NCBI GenBank assembly: GCA_023953845.1
Contig: JAMLJC010000001.1
Coordinates: 1,922,001 to 1,986,000 of the forward strand
From: Rhizobiaceae bacterium
GTDB taxonomy: Bacteria; Pseudomonadota; Alphaproteobacteria; Rhizobiales; Rhizobiaceae
Length of the DNA stretch: 64,000 nucleotides
Direction of reading: 5' to 3'
The notes beneath the pieces were generated by a model. The model was not told the origin of the DNA. It ran no database searches and saw only the letters and a list, made by a program, of their open reading frames with translations. How positions within the stretch are numbered: position 1 is the first letter of the stretch; each line of letters begins with the position of its first letter. Of this stretch, positions 34,581 to 43,563 are shown in pieces. The translations under genes and the position numbers were made by a program.

Positions 34581-35777
34581 TTACTGGCCGGCGATCGCCG
34601 TTCCGAGGAATTTCGGCCAGCCGCGCGCCACGCCCGTGTCGACGGTGACCGTCGCGCTCATGCCGGTCCTCAACAACAGGTCGGCATCATTGGAATCGAT
34701 CTTCAACCGCACCGGGATGCGCTGCGTCACCTTCACCCAGTTGCCCGTGGCGTTCTGGGCCGGAAGCAGCGAGAACTCCGCGCCGGTGCCGGCGCCGATC
34801 GTGTCGATCGTCGCCGTCAGCGGCCGGTCGGGGAATGTGTCCAGCGTCACCTCGGCCTTCTGGCCGCGCTTCATATGCGTGAGCTGCGTCTCCTTGAAAT
34901 TCGCCTCGACCCATGTGTCGCCGGTCTCGACCAGCGTGAACAGGGATGTTCCCGCGTTGACGTACTGGCCGGGCTTGAAGGACGAGGCCTGGCTGATGAC
35001 GCCGTCCGTGGGCGCCGTCACAGTCGTCTGCTTCAGGTTGAGGGCGGCCTGATCGCGGGCCGCCAGCGCCGCCAGCACGACCGGATGGCTGTCCGTCGCG
35101 ATCGTCGGGTCGCCGCCGAGGGCCGCCAGCGCGCCGCTCACCGCATCCACCGCCGCGGCGTGCTCGTCCTCGGCGTTCACGAGATCGCGCCGCGCCGAAT
35201 CGAGCGCCGACTGCGTGCCGACGCCCTTCTGCGTCAGCGTCTGTTGCCGGTCGAGCTCGGACTGGTAGTAGCGCACATCGCTCGCCGTCACTTTTTCCTT
35301 GGCCTGCGCCTGGCTGTAGGCGGAACGCAGCTGCTCGACATTCAGCCTTGCTGTCGCCAGCGCGGCCTCGGCCTGCGCGAGCGCGATCCGGTAGGGTTCT
35401 GGATCGACGACGAAGAGCACGTCGCCGGCCTGGACCTTCTGGTTTTCGCCGATATTCGCCTGCACGATCCGGCCTGATGACTCCGACGCGATGGTGACGC
35501 GCGCCTGCCGCAGATTGGCGTTTTCCGTTTCCTCGTAGCGGCCGCCCGTGACCCACATATAGGTGCCGCCGGCCACAAGCAGCAGCGGCAGCGCAGCCAT
35601 CAGGACGAAGCGTCCGATGCCGCGCTTCCTGCGCGCCGGCGCGGGGCGCACTCCCTCTGCCGCCACCGGCACGGATGCCGGTGGCGTTTCGGTCGGGGCC
35701 GTCTTGTCCTCGACCGGGGCAGGGAACTGTTTGATTTCGGCCGGCGCCTTCTCGTTGGTGTTTGCGGCGGAACTCAT
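34581..35777 (-). CDS. emrA: HlyD-family periplasmic adaptor of the efflux pump (EmrA type)
   Basis: A 398-residue membrane fusion protein: cytosolic proline-rich arm, one membrane helix (FVLMAALPLLLVAGGTYMWV), a barrel strand with ASESSGRIVQANIGENQKVQ, a coiled-coil hairpin at about residues 130-200, then TAPTDGVISQASSFKPGQYV and a C-terminal beta domain. It links EmrB to an outer-membrane channel. The start ATG 35777 is one base past the marR stop and has a GGGC-rich upstream sequence. A longer frame to 35831 is open but overlaps marR. Confidence 0.92.
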   Translation of the reverse strand: MSSAANTNEKAPAEIKQFPAPVEDKTAPTETPPASVPVAAEGVRPAPARRKRGIGRFVLMAALPLLLVAGGTYMWVTGGRYEETENANLRQARVTIASESSGRIVQANIGENQKVQAGDVLFVVDPEPYRIALAQAEAALATARLNVEQLRSAYSQAQAKEKVTASDVRYYQSELDRQQTLTQKGVGTQSALDSARRDLVNAEDEHAAAVDAVSGALAALGGDPTIATDSHPVVLAALAARDQAALNLKQTTVTAPTDGVISQASSFKPGQYVNAGTSLFTLVETGDTWVEANFKETQLTHMKRGQKAEVTLDTFPDRPLTATIDTIGAGTGAEFSLLPAQNATGNWVKVTQRIPVRLKIDSNDADLLLRTGMSATVTVDTGVARGWPKFLGTAIAGQ

Positions 35778-35778
35778 G

Positions 35779-36273
35779 TCAGGCGGCCCTTTCGGAACTG
35801 CATTGGACAGCCGACAGCTCGCTGTCGGCAAGATTGGAGCAGATGACGCCGAGGCCGTGCAGCGTGGCCCGGCGTTCGTCGGGCGAAAGCCCGGTCAATG
35901 CGAATTCGAAGACCTGCGCCGCCACGCCGCGCATCTCGCCGAAGATGGCGCGGCTGCGCTCCGTCAGGAAGATCTGCCGCACGCGGCGATCGTTGTCGTC
36001 GAGCCGCCGCTCGATCCATCCGGCCTCGACCATGCGGTCGATGAGGCGCGAAACGCTGATCGGCTCGATTTCGAGCAGTTCGGCAAGACGGGCCTGCGCC
36101 ACGCCTTCCTCCTTGAAGACGCGCACCAGAAGCCGCCATTGCGCGGACGAAAGACCGTAGCGGCTTCCCAACTGCTCGAAGCGTTTGCGCATGAGACGGG
36201 AGGCATCGTGGAGCAGGAAGCCCAGACGATCCACCTCTTCGGTATGTCGTGAATCCGTGTTCATAAGCGCCAT
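35779..36273 (-). CDS. MarR-family transcriptional regulator
   Basis: A 164-residue winged-helix repressor. The recognition region AELLEIEPISVSRLIDRMVE is followed by the wing RRLDDNDRRVRQIFLTE, flanked by dimerisation helices. First gene of the marR-emrA-emrB operon, one base from emrA. A perfect 14-base palindrome begins six bases upstream of ATG 36273, and a TATAAT sits at 36276-36281 on the minus strand. If that is the -10 box, transcription would begin near or past ATG 36273, and ATG 36264 (MNTDSRHTEE) would be the true start. Inducing ligands are unknown. Confidence 0.9.
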   Translation of the reverse strand: MALMNTDSRHTEEVDRLGFLLHDASRLMRKRFEQLGSRYGLSSAQWRLLVRVFKEEGVAQARLAELLEIEPISVSRLIDRMVEAGWIERRLDDNDRRVRQIFLTERSRAIFGEMRGVAAQVFEFALTGLSPDERRATLHGLGVICSNLADSELSAVQCSSERAA

Positions 36274-36278
36274 ATATT

Positions 36279-36292
36279 ATAAGCATGCTTAT
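36279..36292. promoter_or_regulatory. Palindromic MarR operator
   Basis: ATAAGCATGCTTAT is a perfect 14-base inverted repeat. It overlaps a TATAAT -10-like sequence and lies immediately upstream of the marR start. A further CATAAGC half-site occurs at 36262-36268. Position and symmetry fit autorepression of the marR-emrA-emrB operon. Confidence 0.75.
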
Positions 36293-36391
36293 GAATGCAA
36301 GAGCGAGTGTGTTTCCGATATGCGCATGGCAGACTGTGCGAATCCGCATAGCTCGCCGCCGCTTAAGGAAGAATGAGGGGTCGCTTCGGTA

Positions 36392-36420
36392 GCGATTTCC
36401 CCGGAACACGGGAAAATCGC
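36392..36420. repeat. Inverted repeat upstream of lepA
   Basis: GCGATTTCCCC (36392-36402) and CGGGAAAATCGC (36409-36420) pair with a single irregularity around a six-base loop. It lies about 50 bp before the lepA start. It could be a leader hairpin or a terminator for an unseen upstream transcript; there is no T-tract. Confidence 0.4.
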
Positions 36421-36472
36421 CCGGAAACCGCCGATCTCTTGCCTTTTCGCCTTTCCCTGCTAAACGCCGCGC

Positions 36473-38287
36473 ATGACCTTCCCGATCTCCCACATCCGCA
36501 ACTTCTCGATCGTTGCGCATATCGACCACGGCAAGTCGACGCTCGCCGACCGGCTCATCCAGATGACCGGCGCGCTGGACGAGCGCGAAATGGCGGGCAA
36601 GGAGCAGGTGCTCGACAATATGGATATCGAGCGCGAGCGTGGCATCACCATCAAGGCGCAGACCGTGCGGCTGAACTACCGCGCGAAGAACGGCGAGGAT
36701 TACATCCTCAACCTGATCGACACGCCGGGCCATGTCGACTTCGCCTATGAAGTGTCGCGGTCGCTCGCCGCGTGCGAAGGCTCCCTGCTCGTCGTCGACG
36801 CCAGCCAGGGCGTCGAAGCGCAGACGCTCGCCAATGTCTACCAGGCCATCGACAACAACCACGAGATCGTCGTGGTGCTGAACAAGATCGATTTGCCGGC
36901 CGCCGAGCCCGAGCGCATCAAGGAACAGGTCGAGGAAGTGATAGGCCTCGACGCCAGTCAGGCCGTGCTGATTTCGGCCAAGACCGGCATCGGCATCGGC
37001 GACGTGCTGGAGGCGATCGTCAACCAGCTTCCGCCGCCGCGCGAAGGCGATGCGGGCAAGCCGCTCAAGGCCATGCTGGTCGACAGCTGGTACGACGCCT
37101 ATCTCGGCGTCATCGTGCTGGTGCGCGTCATCGACGGCGTGCTGAGGAAGGGCCAGACCATCCGCATGATGGGCACGGGCGCGAAATACCCGGTCGAGCG
37201 CACCGGCTATTTTACGCCCAAAATGATTCAGGCCGAGGAGATCGGTCCCGGCGAGTTCGGCTTCATCACCGCCTCCATCAAGGAAGTGGCCGACACCCGC
37301 GTCGGCGACACCATCACCGAGGACCGCCGCCCGACGACCTCGCCGCTGCCGGGCTTCAAACCCGCCCAGCCGGTCGTCTTCTGCGGCCTTTTTCCGGTCG
37401 ACGCCGCCGATTTCGAGGATCTGCGCGCCGCCGTGGGAAAACTGCGCCTCAACGACGCCAGCTTCTCCTACGAGATGGAAACGTCTGCCGCGCTCGGCTT
37501 CGGCTTCCGCTGCGGCTTCCTCGGTCTGCTTCATCTGGAGATCATCCAGGAGCGGCTGGAGCGCGAGTTCGACCTCGACCTGATCGCCACCGCGCCATCC
37601 GTCGTCTACCGCATGAACCTGACCGATGGCACCACGAGGGAATTGCACAATCCGGCCGACATGCCGGACGTGGTGAAGATCGCCTCGATCGAGGAGCCGT
37701 GGATACGCGCCACGATCCTGACGCCGGACGACTATCTCGGCGGCATATTGAAGCTCTGCCAGGATCGGCGCGGCATGCAGGCCGACCTTTCCTATGTCGG
37801 CAAGCGCGCCATGCTGGTTTACGATCTCCCGCTCAACGAGGTGGTCTTCGATTTCTACGATCGGCTGAAATCGATCTCCAAGGGCTACGCCTCTTTCGAC
37901 TACCACCTCACCGACTACCGCGAGGGCGATCTGGTCAAGATGTCGATCCTCGTCAATGACGAGCCGGTCGATGCGCTGTCCATGCTGGTTCACCGCTCGG
38001 CGGCGGAAAAGCGCGGCCGCGCCATGTGCGAGAAGCTCAAGGAATTGATCCCGCAGCACATGTTCAAGATTCCGATCCAGGCCGCGATCGGCGGCCGCAT
38101 CATCGCCCGCGAGACGATCTCGGCGCTGCGCAAGGACGTGACGGCGAAGTGCTACGGCGGCGACGTCACCCGCAAGCGCAAGCTCCTCGAAAAGCAGAAA
38201 GAGGGCAAGAAGCGCATGCGGCAGTTCGGCAAGGTCGACATCCCGCAGGCCGCCTTCATCGAGGCGCTCAAGATGGGCGACAACTGA
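36473..38287 (+). CDS. lepA: Elongation factor 4 (LepA), ribosome back-translocase GTPase
   Basis: A 604-residue translational GTPase. G1 is AHIDHGKSTLADRL, the switch regions include RERGITIKAQTV and LIDTPGHVDFAYEV, and G4 is VLNKIDLPAA. The LepA-specific C-terminal domain contains ETISALRKDVTAKCYGGDVT and ends KVDIPQAAFIEALKMGDN. Length and domains are complete. LepA acts on stalled or misassembled ribosomes. The gene stands alone, divergent from marR. The ribosome site is weak and the start was chosen by homology (MTFPISHIRNFSIVAHIDHG). Confidence 0.97.
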   Translation: MTFPISHIRNFSIVAHIDHGKSTLADRLIQMTGALDEREMAGKEQVLDNMDIERERGITIKAQTVRLNYRAKNGEDYILNLIDTPGHVDFAYEVSRSLAACEGSLLVVDASQGVEAQTLANVYQAIDNNHEIVVVLNKIDLPAAEPERIKEQVEEVIGLDASQAVLISAKTGIGIGDVLEAIVNQLPPPREGDAGKPLKAMLVDSWYDAYLGVIVLVRVIDGVLRKGQTIRMMGTGAKYPVERTGYFTPKMIQAEEIGPGEFGFITASIKEVADTRVGDTITEDRRPTTSPLPGFKPAQPVVFCGLFPVDAADFEDLRAAVGKLRLNDASFSYEMETSAALGFGFRCGFLGLLHLEIIQERLEREFDLDLIATAPSVVYRMNLTDGTTRELHNPADMPDVVKIASIEEPWIRATILTPDDYLGGILKLCQDRRGMQADLSYVGKRAMLVYDLPLNEVVFDFYDRLKSISKGYASFDYHLTDYREGDLVKMSILVNDEPVDALSMLVHRSAAEKRGRAMCEKLKELIPQHMFKIPIQAAIGGRIIARETISALRKDVTAKCYGGDVTRKRKLLEKQKEGKKRMRQFGKVDIPQAAFIEALKMGDN

Positions 38288-39294
38288 CGACGCGGATTTC
38301 GACGGCCCGCAACGGCAGGACCCGGAAAGCGGCAACGGAATGGACCGCATGGCAGGATCCTCTCCTCCCTTTGTGAAAGAAGGCAGACTGGCGCGCAAGC
38401 ATCGCAACGCGTTGTCCTGATTGGACCGCGGCCCACCCCCTCACTTCGTCATCCTATGGAAAGCGCAGCGAAGCGGAGCGCGACCATAGGATCCATGCCT
38501 GAACGTCGCGGACGGATGAGACGGCGGGCGACGGGTGCCTGTCCTTCACCGCTACGCCTTCATCGGCGTTCAGGCATGGATCCTCGGGTCAAGCCCGAGG
38601 ATGACGAGGTGGAGAGAATGGCGCGAACGCCGGGACGGCAAGTCCGACAGACCTGACGAAGCGCTCGAAGCACTCACAAGCGGGGACAAATCCGCCGCCT
38701 CCGAAAACTTTCCGCCCGCGACATCAGTCGCTTGCACGATTTCGCACCCCGAACTTGTCCCCGCATCCGCTTCTGCCTCTATCCTTCTCCTCGGCAGCTT
38801 GCCGGAGGAAACGGGTGTCGAAGATCGGTCATCTAGGCAAGTGTGGCGCCGCATCATCGCCGTTGGGTTGGCGGCAGAGTTGCTGTCCCCGGCGCTCGGG
38901 TTCGTGCGCTCGCTGTTCCGTCCGGCTTCCTCCGGGCGGACGTTGGGCTGGGACCGGAAGGGGAGAAAACGCTGGCGGCGCATGGCAAGGCGTCAATGAT
39001 AGTCAATAACAGGCGCCCTGCCATGCGCCCGCCTCCCGCAAACCATCCCCCCGACTTCGGAAAGCACGGGGGCGTATACGCACGCCGGTCAGAAAAATTG
39101 TCGTTCTAACGGAAGAAGAATAATGATATTACAATAATAATTGAAATTTCTGTCTGATCGCAAAATAGATAGCCGGCTTCCGAAAAAGATTGCCACTTGC
39201 CAATTTATATTAGGTCTTTACAAGTCGAAATTGCTCTTGCACATGAGAAACCGCAGGCTGCTGCCGACGGCAGCGTTTCACGCGGACACAGATC
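38288..39294. other. Gene-poor stretch of about 1 kb
   Basis: No credible gene is seen between lepA and the CYTH-CHAD gene. Open frames here (for example 38535-38999) carry the WILGSSPRMT peptide that is a translation artefact of a common palindromic repeat. The stretch holds that repeat (38445-38607), a GGGGACAAA/TTGTCCCC inverted pair near 38685 and 38755, and an inverted pair GGCGCATGGC / GCCATGCGCC around 38977-39027. Its last 200 bases are AT-rich and probably contain the promoter of the CYTH-CHAD gene. A small RNA is possible but I cannot show one. Confidence 0.6.
38445..38607. repeat. Composite palindromic intergenic repeat
   Basis: The left arm TCGTCATCCTA..AGGATCCATGCCTGAACG and the right arm CGTTCAGGCATGGATCCT..AGGATGACGA are inverted copies separated by about 60 bp. 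The right arm contains the nested hairpin CTCGGGTCAAGCCCGAG. Repeats with this core are widespread between genes in Hyphomicrobiales. It lies about 160 bp past lepA. Confidence 0.75.
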
Positions 39295-40842
39295 ATGCGC
39301 GAGATCGAGCTGAAACTTCTGACCGACGAGCCGCCGGCGGATATCATCGCGCGGGCCAAGGCGCTCGATCCTTCAGGCGCTGCCTCGACCGTGAAGAACC
39401 TGCGCAGCATCTATTTCGACACTGGGACCCATGCCCTGAAGAAGGCGGGCATCGCCCTGCGGCTCCGTCGCGACGGTCGGCGCTGGCTGCAGACGGTGAA
39501 GATCGGGCGGTCGCAAAGCGTCGGGCTCATGCAGGTCGGCGAGTTCGAGACACCGGTACCGGGCGGCAAGATTTCGCTCGACGCGATCCCCGATCCGAAC
39601 GTGCGCGAGGAACTGGTGCGGCGCATCGCCGGCATGCCGCTTGTTCCCGTGTGCGAAACCGTGATCCGGCGGACGGCGCGCGAAATCGCGCTCGGCTCGG
39701 AAACGGTCGCGGAACTCGCGATCGATGTCGGCAGCATCAAGGCCGGCGAGCGGTCGGCGGAACTGCGCGAAGTGGAACTCGAACTGCTGCATGGCAACCC
39801 CCGCGGCCTGTTCGACATTGCGAAGGCGCTCTTTCCGACGGGCGGCGTGCGGTTTTCGCGGCTCCCGAAATCGGCGCGTGGTTATCTGCTCGCCGCCGAA
39901 GGCCATATCGAATCTCCGCTCGCGCCACGCAACGCCCGCGACGTGCCGCTGCACGAGGGCATGACGGCCGAACAGGGCATGCGCGACATTTTGCGTGAAT
40001 GCGTGGACCAGATCGCAGCGAATGCCGAGGTCTTGCGGTTGCTGGACGCGCCGGAGGGACTCCACCAGTTGCGCGTCGGCCTCCGCCGCCTTCGCTCCGT
40101 GCTCGGCATCTTCGCGCCGGTCGCCGGCAGCGCGGAGCTGAAGCGCCTCGATGCCGAAGCGCGTTGGCTGGCGCAAGAGGTCGGCCAGTTGCGCGATCTC
40201 GACGTCGCCGCACACGACATGGTGGGCGTGGAGGCTGCGGACCATCCTGATGAGCCATGCCTCCGCCAACTCGCGGAGGCGCTGACGAAGGAGGCCAAAA
40301 TCTGTCGGGGCCACGTCCGCGCCATCCTGACGGGGCCGCGCGTACAGTCCCTGCTGTTCGACCTCTTGTGCTTCGCCGAGACGCGCGGCTGGCTGGTGCC
40401 GGAGGACATGGGGCAGACGGCACGGCTTGCGGTATCCATCGCCGACATGGCCTCGGAAGCGCTCGACCGGCGGTGGAAGAAGGTGGCGAAGCGCGCGCGG
40501 AAGATCGAAACGCTCGACGTCGGGCAGCGGCACGAATTGCGCAAGGAACTGAAGAAGCTGCGCTATGCGATCGAATTCTTCGGCCCGCTTTACGAGCCGA
40601 AGCGCGTCGCGCGCATGATTCAGCGGCTGAAAAGGCTGCAGGACGTGTTCGGCGGGCTGAACGATGCCGCAATGATCAAAAGCCTCCTGGCAAGTGGCGT
40701 CATCGCGGCGCCGGATGATCCGGTCATCCAGCGCGCCATCGGATGGGTTCTGGGGGCGAGCGCGGCCCGCGCCGTCTTTGGCTGGGCGCATGCGAGGGAT
40801 GACTGGCGGGAGCTGAAGGACACGAAGTTGTTCTGGCGCTGA
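39295..40842 (+). CDS. CYTH and CHAD domain-containing protein (probable inorganic triphosphatase)
   Basis: A 515-residue two-domain protein. Residues 1-200 are a CYTH triphosphate tunnel domain: EIELKLLTDE supplies the ExExK signature, LRLRRDGRRWLQTVKIG and GEFETPV the tunnel residues. Residues about 225-515 are a CHAD domain, helical and rich in conserved histidine and basic residues (LHQLRVGLRRLRSVLGIF, HELRKELKKLRYAIEFF), known to bind polyphosphate. Similar proteins such as YgiF hydrolyse inorganic triphosphate. It lies upstream of cmk and rpsA, with 55 bp to cmk. Confidence 0.88.
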   Translation: MREIELKLLTDEPPADIIARAKALDPSGAASTVKNLRSIYFDTGTHALKKAGIALRLRRDGRRWLQTVKIGRSQSVGLMQVGEFETPVPGGKISLDAIPDPNVREELVRRIAGMPLVPVCETVIRRTAREIALGSETVAELAIDVGSIKAGERSAELREVELELLHGNPRGLFDIAKALFPTGGVRFSRLPKSARGYLLAAEGHIESPLAPRNARDVPLHEGMTAEQGMRDILRECVDQIAANAEVLRLLDAPEGLHQLRVGLRRLRSVLGIFAPVAGSAELKRLDAEARWLAQEVGQLRDLDVAAHDMVGVEAADHPDEPCLRQLAEALTKEAKICRGHVRAILTGPRVQSLLFDLLCFAETRGWLVPEDMGQTARLAVSIADMASEALDRRWKKVAKRARKIETLDVGQRHELRKELKKLRYAIEFFGPLYEPKRVARMIQRLKRLQDVFGGLNDAAMIKSLLASGVIAAPDDPVIQRAIGWVLGASAARAVFGWAHARDDWRELKDTKLFWR

Positions 40843-40897
40843 GCGCCGCCCGTATTTGCATATTGCAAACGGCTCGGTTCTCGGCTTGAAGCGGCAC

Positions 40898-41548
40898 ATG
40901 TCCGAACCTCTTGTCATCGCCATCGACGGTCCCGCCGCTTCCGGCAAGGGCACGCTGGCGCGGCGCCTCGCCGACTATTTCCACCTGCCGCATCTCGACA
41001 CGGGGCTCACCTATCGCGCGGTCGCGCATATGCTGATCGATAAAGGCTGGCCGCTGGACGACGAGGCGCATGCCATCGAGGCTGCGCGGCAGGTCGATCT
41101 CGCCAATCTCGACAAGCATGCCCTGTCGGCGCATGGCGTCGGCGAGGCGGCGTCGCGAGTCGCCGTCATCCCGGAACTGCGGCGCATCCTCGTGGAGAAG
41201 CAGCGTGCCTTTGCGCGCAACCCCGCCGGCGCGGTGCTGGACGGACGCGACATCGGCACGGTCGTCTGCCCGGATGCCGATGTGAAGCTCTACGTCACCG
41301 CCAGCGCGGAGGTTCGCGCCATGCGCCGGCTGCGCGACATCGAGAACCGCGGGGGCTCGGCGCAACTCGCCGGGATACTGGCCGATATAAGGAAGCGTGA
41401 CGAGCGCGACACGGGCCGCGCGGACTCGCCGCTTCGCCCCGCCGCCGATGCGCACTTGCTCGATACGAGCGAAATGTCTATAGAGGCCGCGTTTCAGGCG
41501 GCTCGCAGGATCGTGGACGATACACTGGCCAAGCGAAACGCAAGCTGA
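40898..41548 (+). CDS. cmk: Cytidylate kinase
   Basis: Phosphorylates CMP and dCMP using ATP for nucleotide recycling. The 216-residue protein has the P-loop IAIDGPAASGKGTLARRLA, LDTGLTYRAVAHML, DGRDIGTVVCPDADVKLYVT and RDERDTGRADSPLRPA, all family landmarks. The ATG at 40898 is preferred because the protein then begins MSEPLVIAIDG; a frame extension to 40856 has no support. cmk directly before rpsA is a conserved bacterial order. aroA, often upstream, is replaced here by the CYTH-CHAD gene. Confidence 0.95.
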   Translation: MSEPLVIAIDGPAASGKGTLARRLADYFHLPHLDTGLTYRAVAHMLIDKGWPLDDEAHAIEAARQVDLANLDKHALSAHGVGEAASRVAVIPELRRILVEKQRAFARNPAGAVLDGRDIGTVVCPDADVKLYVTASAEVRAMRRLRDIENRGGSAQLAGILADIRKRDERDTGRADSPLRPAADAHLLDTSEMSIEAAFQAARRIVDDTLAKRNAS

Positions 41549-41759
41549 CGCCGGAGTTTTCGGAGCCTTCGCATGGCGAAGCGCATTTCGGATGCCCATA
41601 TGGTGTCGGAATACTGAACCGCCTGCCAGCATTCTTCTGCGCCGGACGCCGCACAGAGCGGCACCAGGGTTTCGACCCGGAATGCCCGGCAGGCAAACGC
41701 AACGCTAACCCACGGCGCCGCTCCGCCCCGGATAGGGAACGGAGCCTCCAGGAGATCCA

Positions 41760-43457
41760 ATGTCACAATCCAATCCCACGCGCGACGATTTCGCCGCGCT
41801 TCTTGAAGAATCATTTTCCAGCGGCCATTCGGGCGAAGGCCAGGTCGTGCGCGGCACGGTCACCGCGATCGAGAAGGACATGGCCGTCATCGACGTCGGC
41901 CTGAAGGTCGAGGGCCGCGTGCCGCTGAAGGAATTCGGCGCCAAGGCCAAGGACGGCTCGCTGAAGCCGGGCGACACGGTCGAGGTCTATGTCGAGCGCA
42001 TCGAGAACGCGCTGGGCGAGGCCATGCTGAGCCGCGACAAGGCCCGCCGCGAAGAGAGCTGGGGCAAGCTCGAAGAGAAGTTCGCCAAGGGCGAGCGTGT
42101 CGAGGGCATCATCTTCAACCAGGTCAAGGGCGGCTTCACCGTCGATCTGGACGGCGCCGTTGCCTTCCTGCCGCGCTCGCAGGTCGACATCCGTCCGATC
42201 CGCGACGTCACCCCGCTCATGCACAACCCGCAGCCCTTCGAGATCCTCAAGATGGATCGCCGTCGCGGCAACATCGTCGTGTCGCGCCGCACCGTCCTCG
42301 AGGAAAGCCGCGCCGAGCAGCGTTCCGAGATCGTCCAGAACCTCGAAGAGGGCCAGGTGGTCGACGGCGTGGTCAAGAACATCACCGACTACGGTGCGTT
42401 CGTCGACCTCGGCGGCATCGACGGCCTGCTGCACGTCACCGACATGGCATGGCGCCGCGTCAACCATCCGACCGAGATCCTGTCCATCGGCCAGACGGTC
42501 AAGGTGCAGATCATCCGCATCAACCAGGAAACCCACCGCATCTCGCTCGGCATGAAGCAGCTCGAGTCGGACCCGTGGGGCGATATCGGCACGAAGTTCC
42601 CGCTGGGCAAGAAGATCCACGGCACGGTCACCAACATCACCGACTACGGCGCGTTCGTCGAGCTGGAGCCGGGCATCGAGGGTCTCATCCACGTTTCGGA
42701 AATGTCGTGGACGAAGAAGAACGTGCATCCCGGCAAGATCCTCTCGACCTCGCAGGGCGTCGACGTGGTGGTGCTGGAGGTCGATCCTTCCAAGCGCCGC
42801 ATCTCGCTCGGCCTCAAGCAGACGCTCGAGAATCCTTGGGAAGCCTTCCAGCGCAACCATCCGGTCGGCAGCCAGGTCGAGGGCGAGGTCAAGAACAAGA
42901 CCGAGTTCGGCCTGTTCATCGGCCTCGAAGGCGACGTGGACGGCATGGTGCACCTCTCCGACCTCGACTGGACCCGTCCGGGCGAGCAGGTCATCGAGGA
43001 GTACCAGAAGGGCCAGATGGTGCAGGCACAGGTTCTCGACGTCGACGTCGAGAAGGAGCGCATCTCGCTCGGCATCAAGCAGCTGTCGCGTGGTTCGACC
43101 ACGGCCGTCAGCACCGACGGCGAGCCGCGCAAGAATGCGGTCGTGACCTGTGAAGTGACCGCCATCAAGGACGGCGGCGTCGAGGTTCGTCTGGTCGAGA
43201 GCGGGCTGGACAGCTTCATCAAGCGTTCCGACCTGTCGCGCGACCGCGACGAGCAGCGCCCCGAGCGCTTCACCGTCGGCCAGAAGGTCGATGCGCGCGT
43301 CATCGCCTACGACAAGAAGAGCCGCAAGGTTCAGGTGTCGATCAAGGCGCTGGAAATCGCCGAGGAGAAGGAAGCCGTCGCACAGTACGGTTCGACCGAC
43401 TCCGGCGCCTCGCTCGGCGACATCCTCGGCGCGGCGCTGAAGAACCGCAACAACTGA
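41760..43457 (+). CDS. rpsA: 30S ribosomal protein S1
   Basis: Brings mRNA to the 30S subunit, especially messages with weak ribosome sites. The 565-residue protein contains six OB-fold S1 repeats; typical copies are VDGVVKNITDYGAFVDLGGI and HGTVTNITDYGAFVELEPGI. It starts MSQSNPTRDDFAALLEESF after AGGAGATCCA. The codons are strongly biased, as in highly expressed genes. The 211 bp leader holds a GCTCCG..CGGAGC hairpin just before the ribosome site, which might serve autoregulation; that is speculative. A terminator follows. Confidence 0.97.
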   Translation: MSQSNPTRDDFAALLEESFSSGHSGEGQVVRGTVTAIEKDMAVIDVGLKVEGRVPLKEFGAKAKDGSLKPGDTVEVYVERIENALGEAMLSRDKARREESWGKLEEKFAKGERVEGIIFNQVKGGFTVDLDGAVAFLPRSQVDIRPIRDVTPLMHNPQPFEILKMDRRRGNIVVSRRTVLEESRAEQRSEIVQNLEEGQVVDGVVKNITDYGAFVDLGGIDGLLHVTDMAWRRVNHPTEILSIGQTVKVQIIRINQETHRISLGMKQLESDPWGDIGTKFPLGKKIHGTVTNITDYGAFVELEPGIEGLIHVSEMSWTKKNVHPGKILSTSQGVDVVVLEVDPSKRRISLGLKQTLENPWEAFQRNHPVGSQVEGEVKNKTEFGLFIGLEGDVDGMVHLSDLDWTRPGEQVIEEYQKGQMVQAQVLDVDVEKERISLGIKQLSRGSTTAVSTDGEPRKNAVVTCEVTAIKDGGVEVRLVESGLDSFIKRSDLSRDRDEQRPERFTVGQKVDARVIAYDKKSRKVQVSIKALEIAEEKEAVAQYGSTDSGASLGDILGAALKNRNN

Positions 43458-43500
43458 GATTGATCGGCCCGGCTTTCGTCGGGCCGGCCTTCAAGGGAAA

Positions 43501-43536
43501 AAAGACCCGCCCGAGCAATCCGGCGGGTCTTTGTTT
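43501..43536. terminator. Bidirectional terminator between rpsA and the coiled-coil gene
   Basis: AAAGACCCGCC (43501-43511) pairs perfectly with GGCGGGTCTTT (43522-43532), so an A/T-rich tract follows the hairpin on both strands. A second GC hairpin, GGCCCGGC..GTCGGGCC, lies at about 43465-43484. It serves the convergent genes rpsA (+) and the coiled-coil gene (-). Confidence 0.85.
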
Positions 43537-43563
43537 GAGATCTTCCGGTTGCGGCGGGTTCGC

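Noticed and set aside
38535..38999. A 154-residue open frame downstream of lepA
   Set aside because: It begins inside the palindromic repeat (WILGSSPRMT is the usual artefact peptide) and the rest shows no family features or ribosome site.
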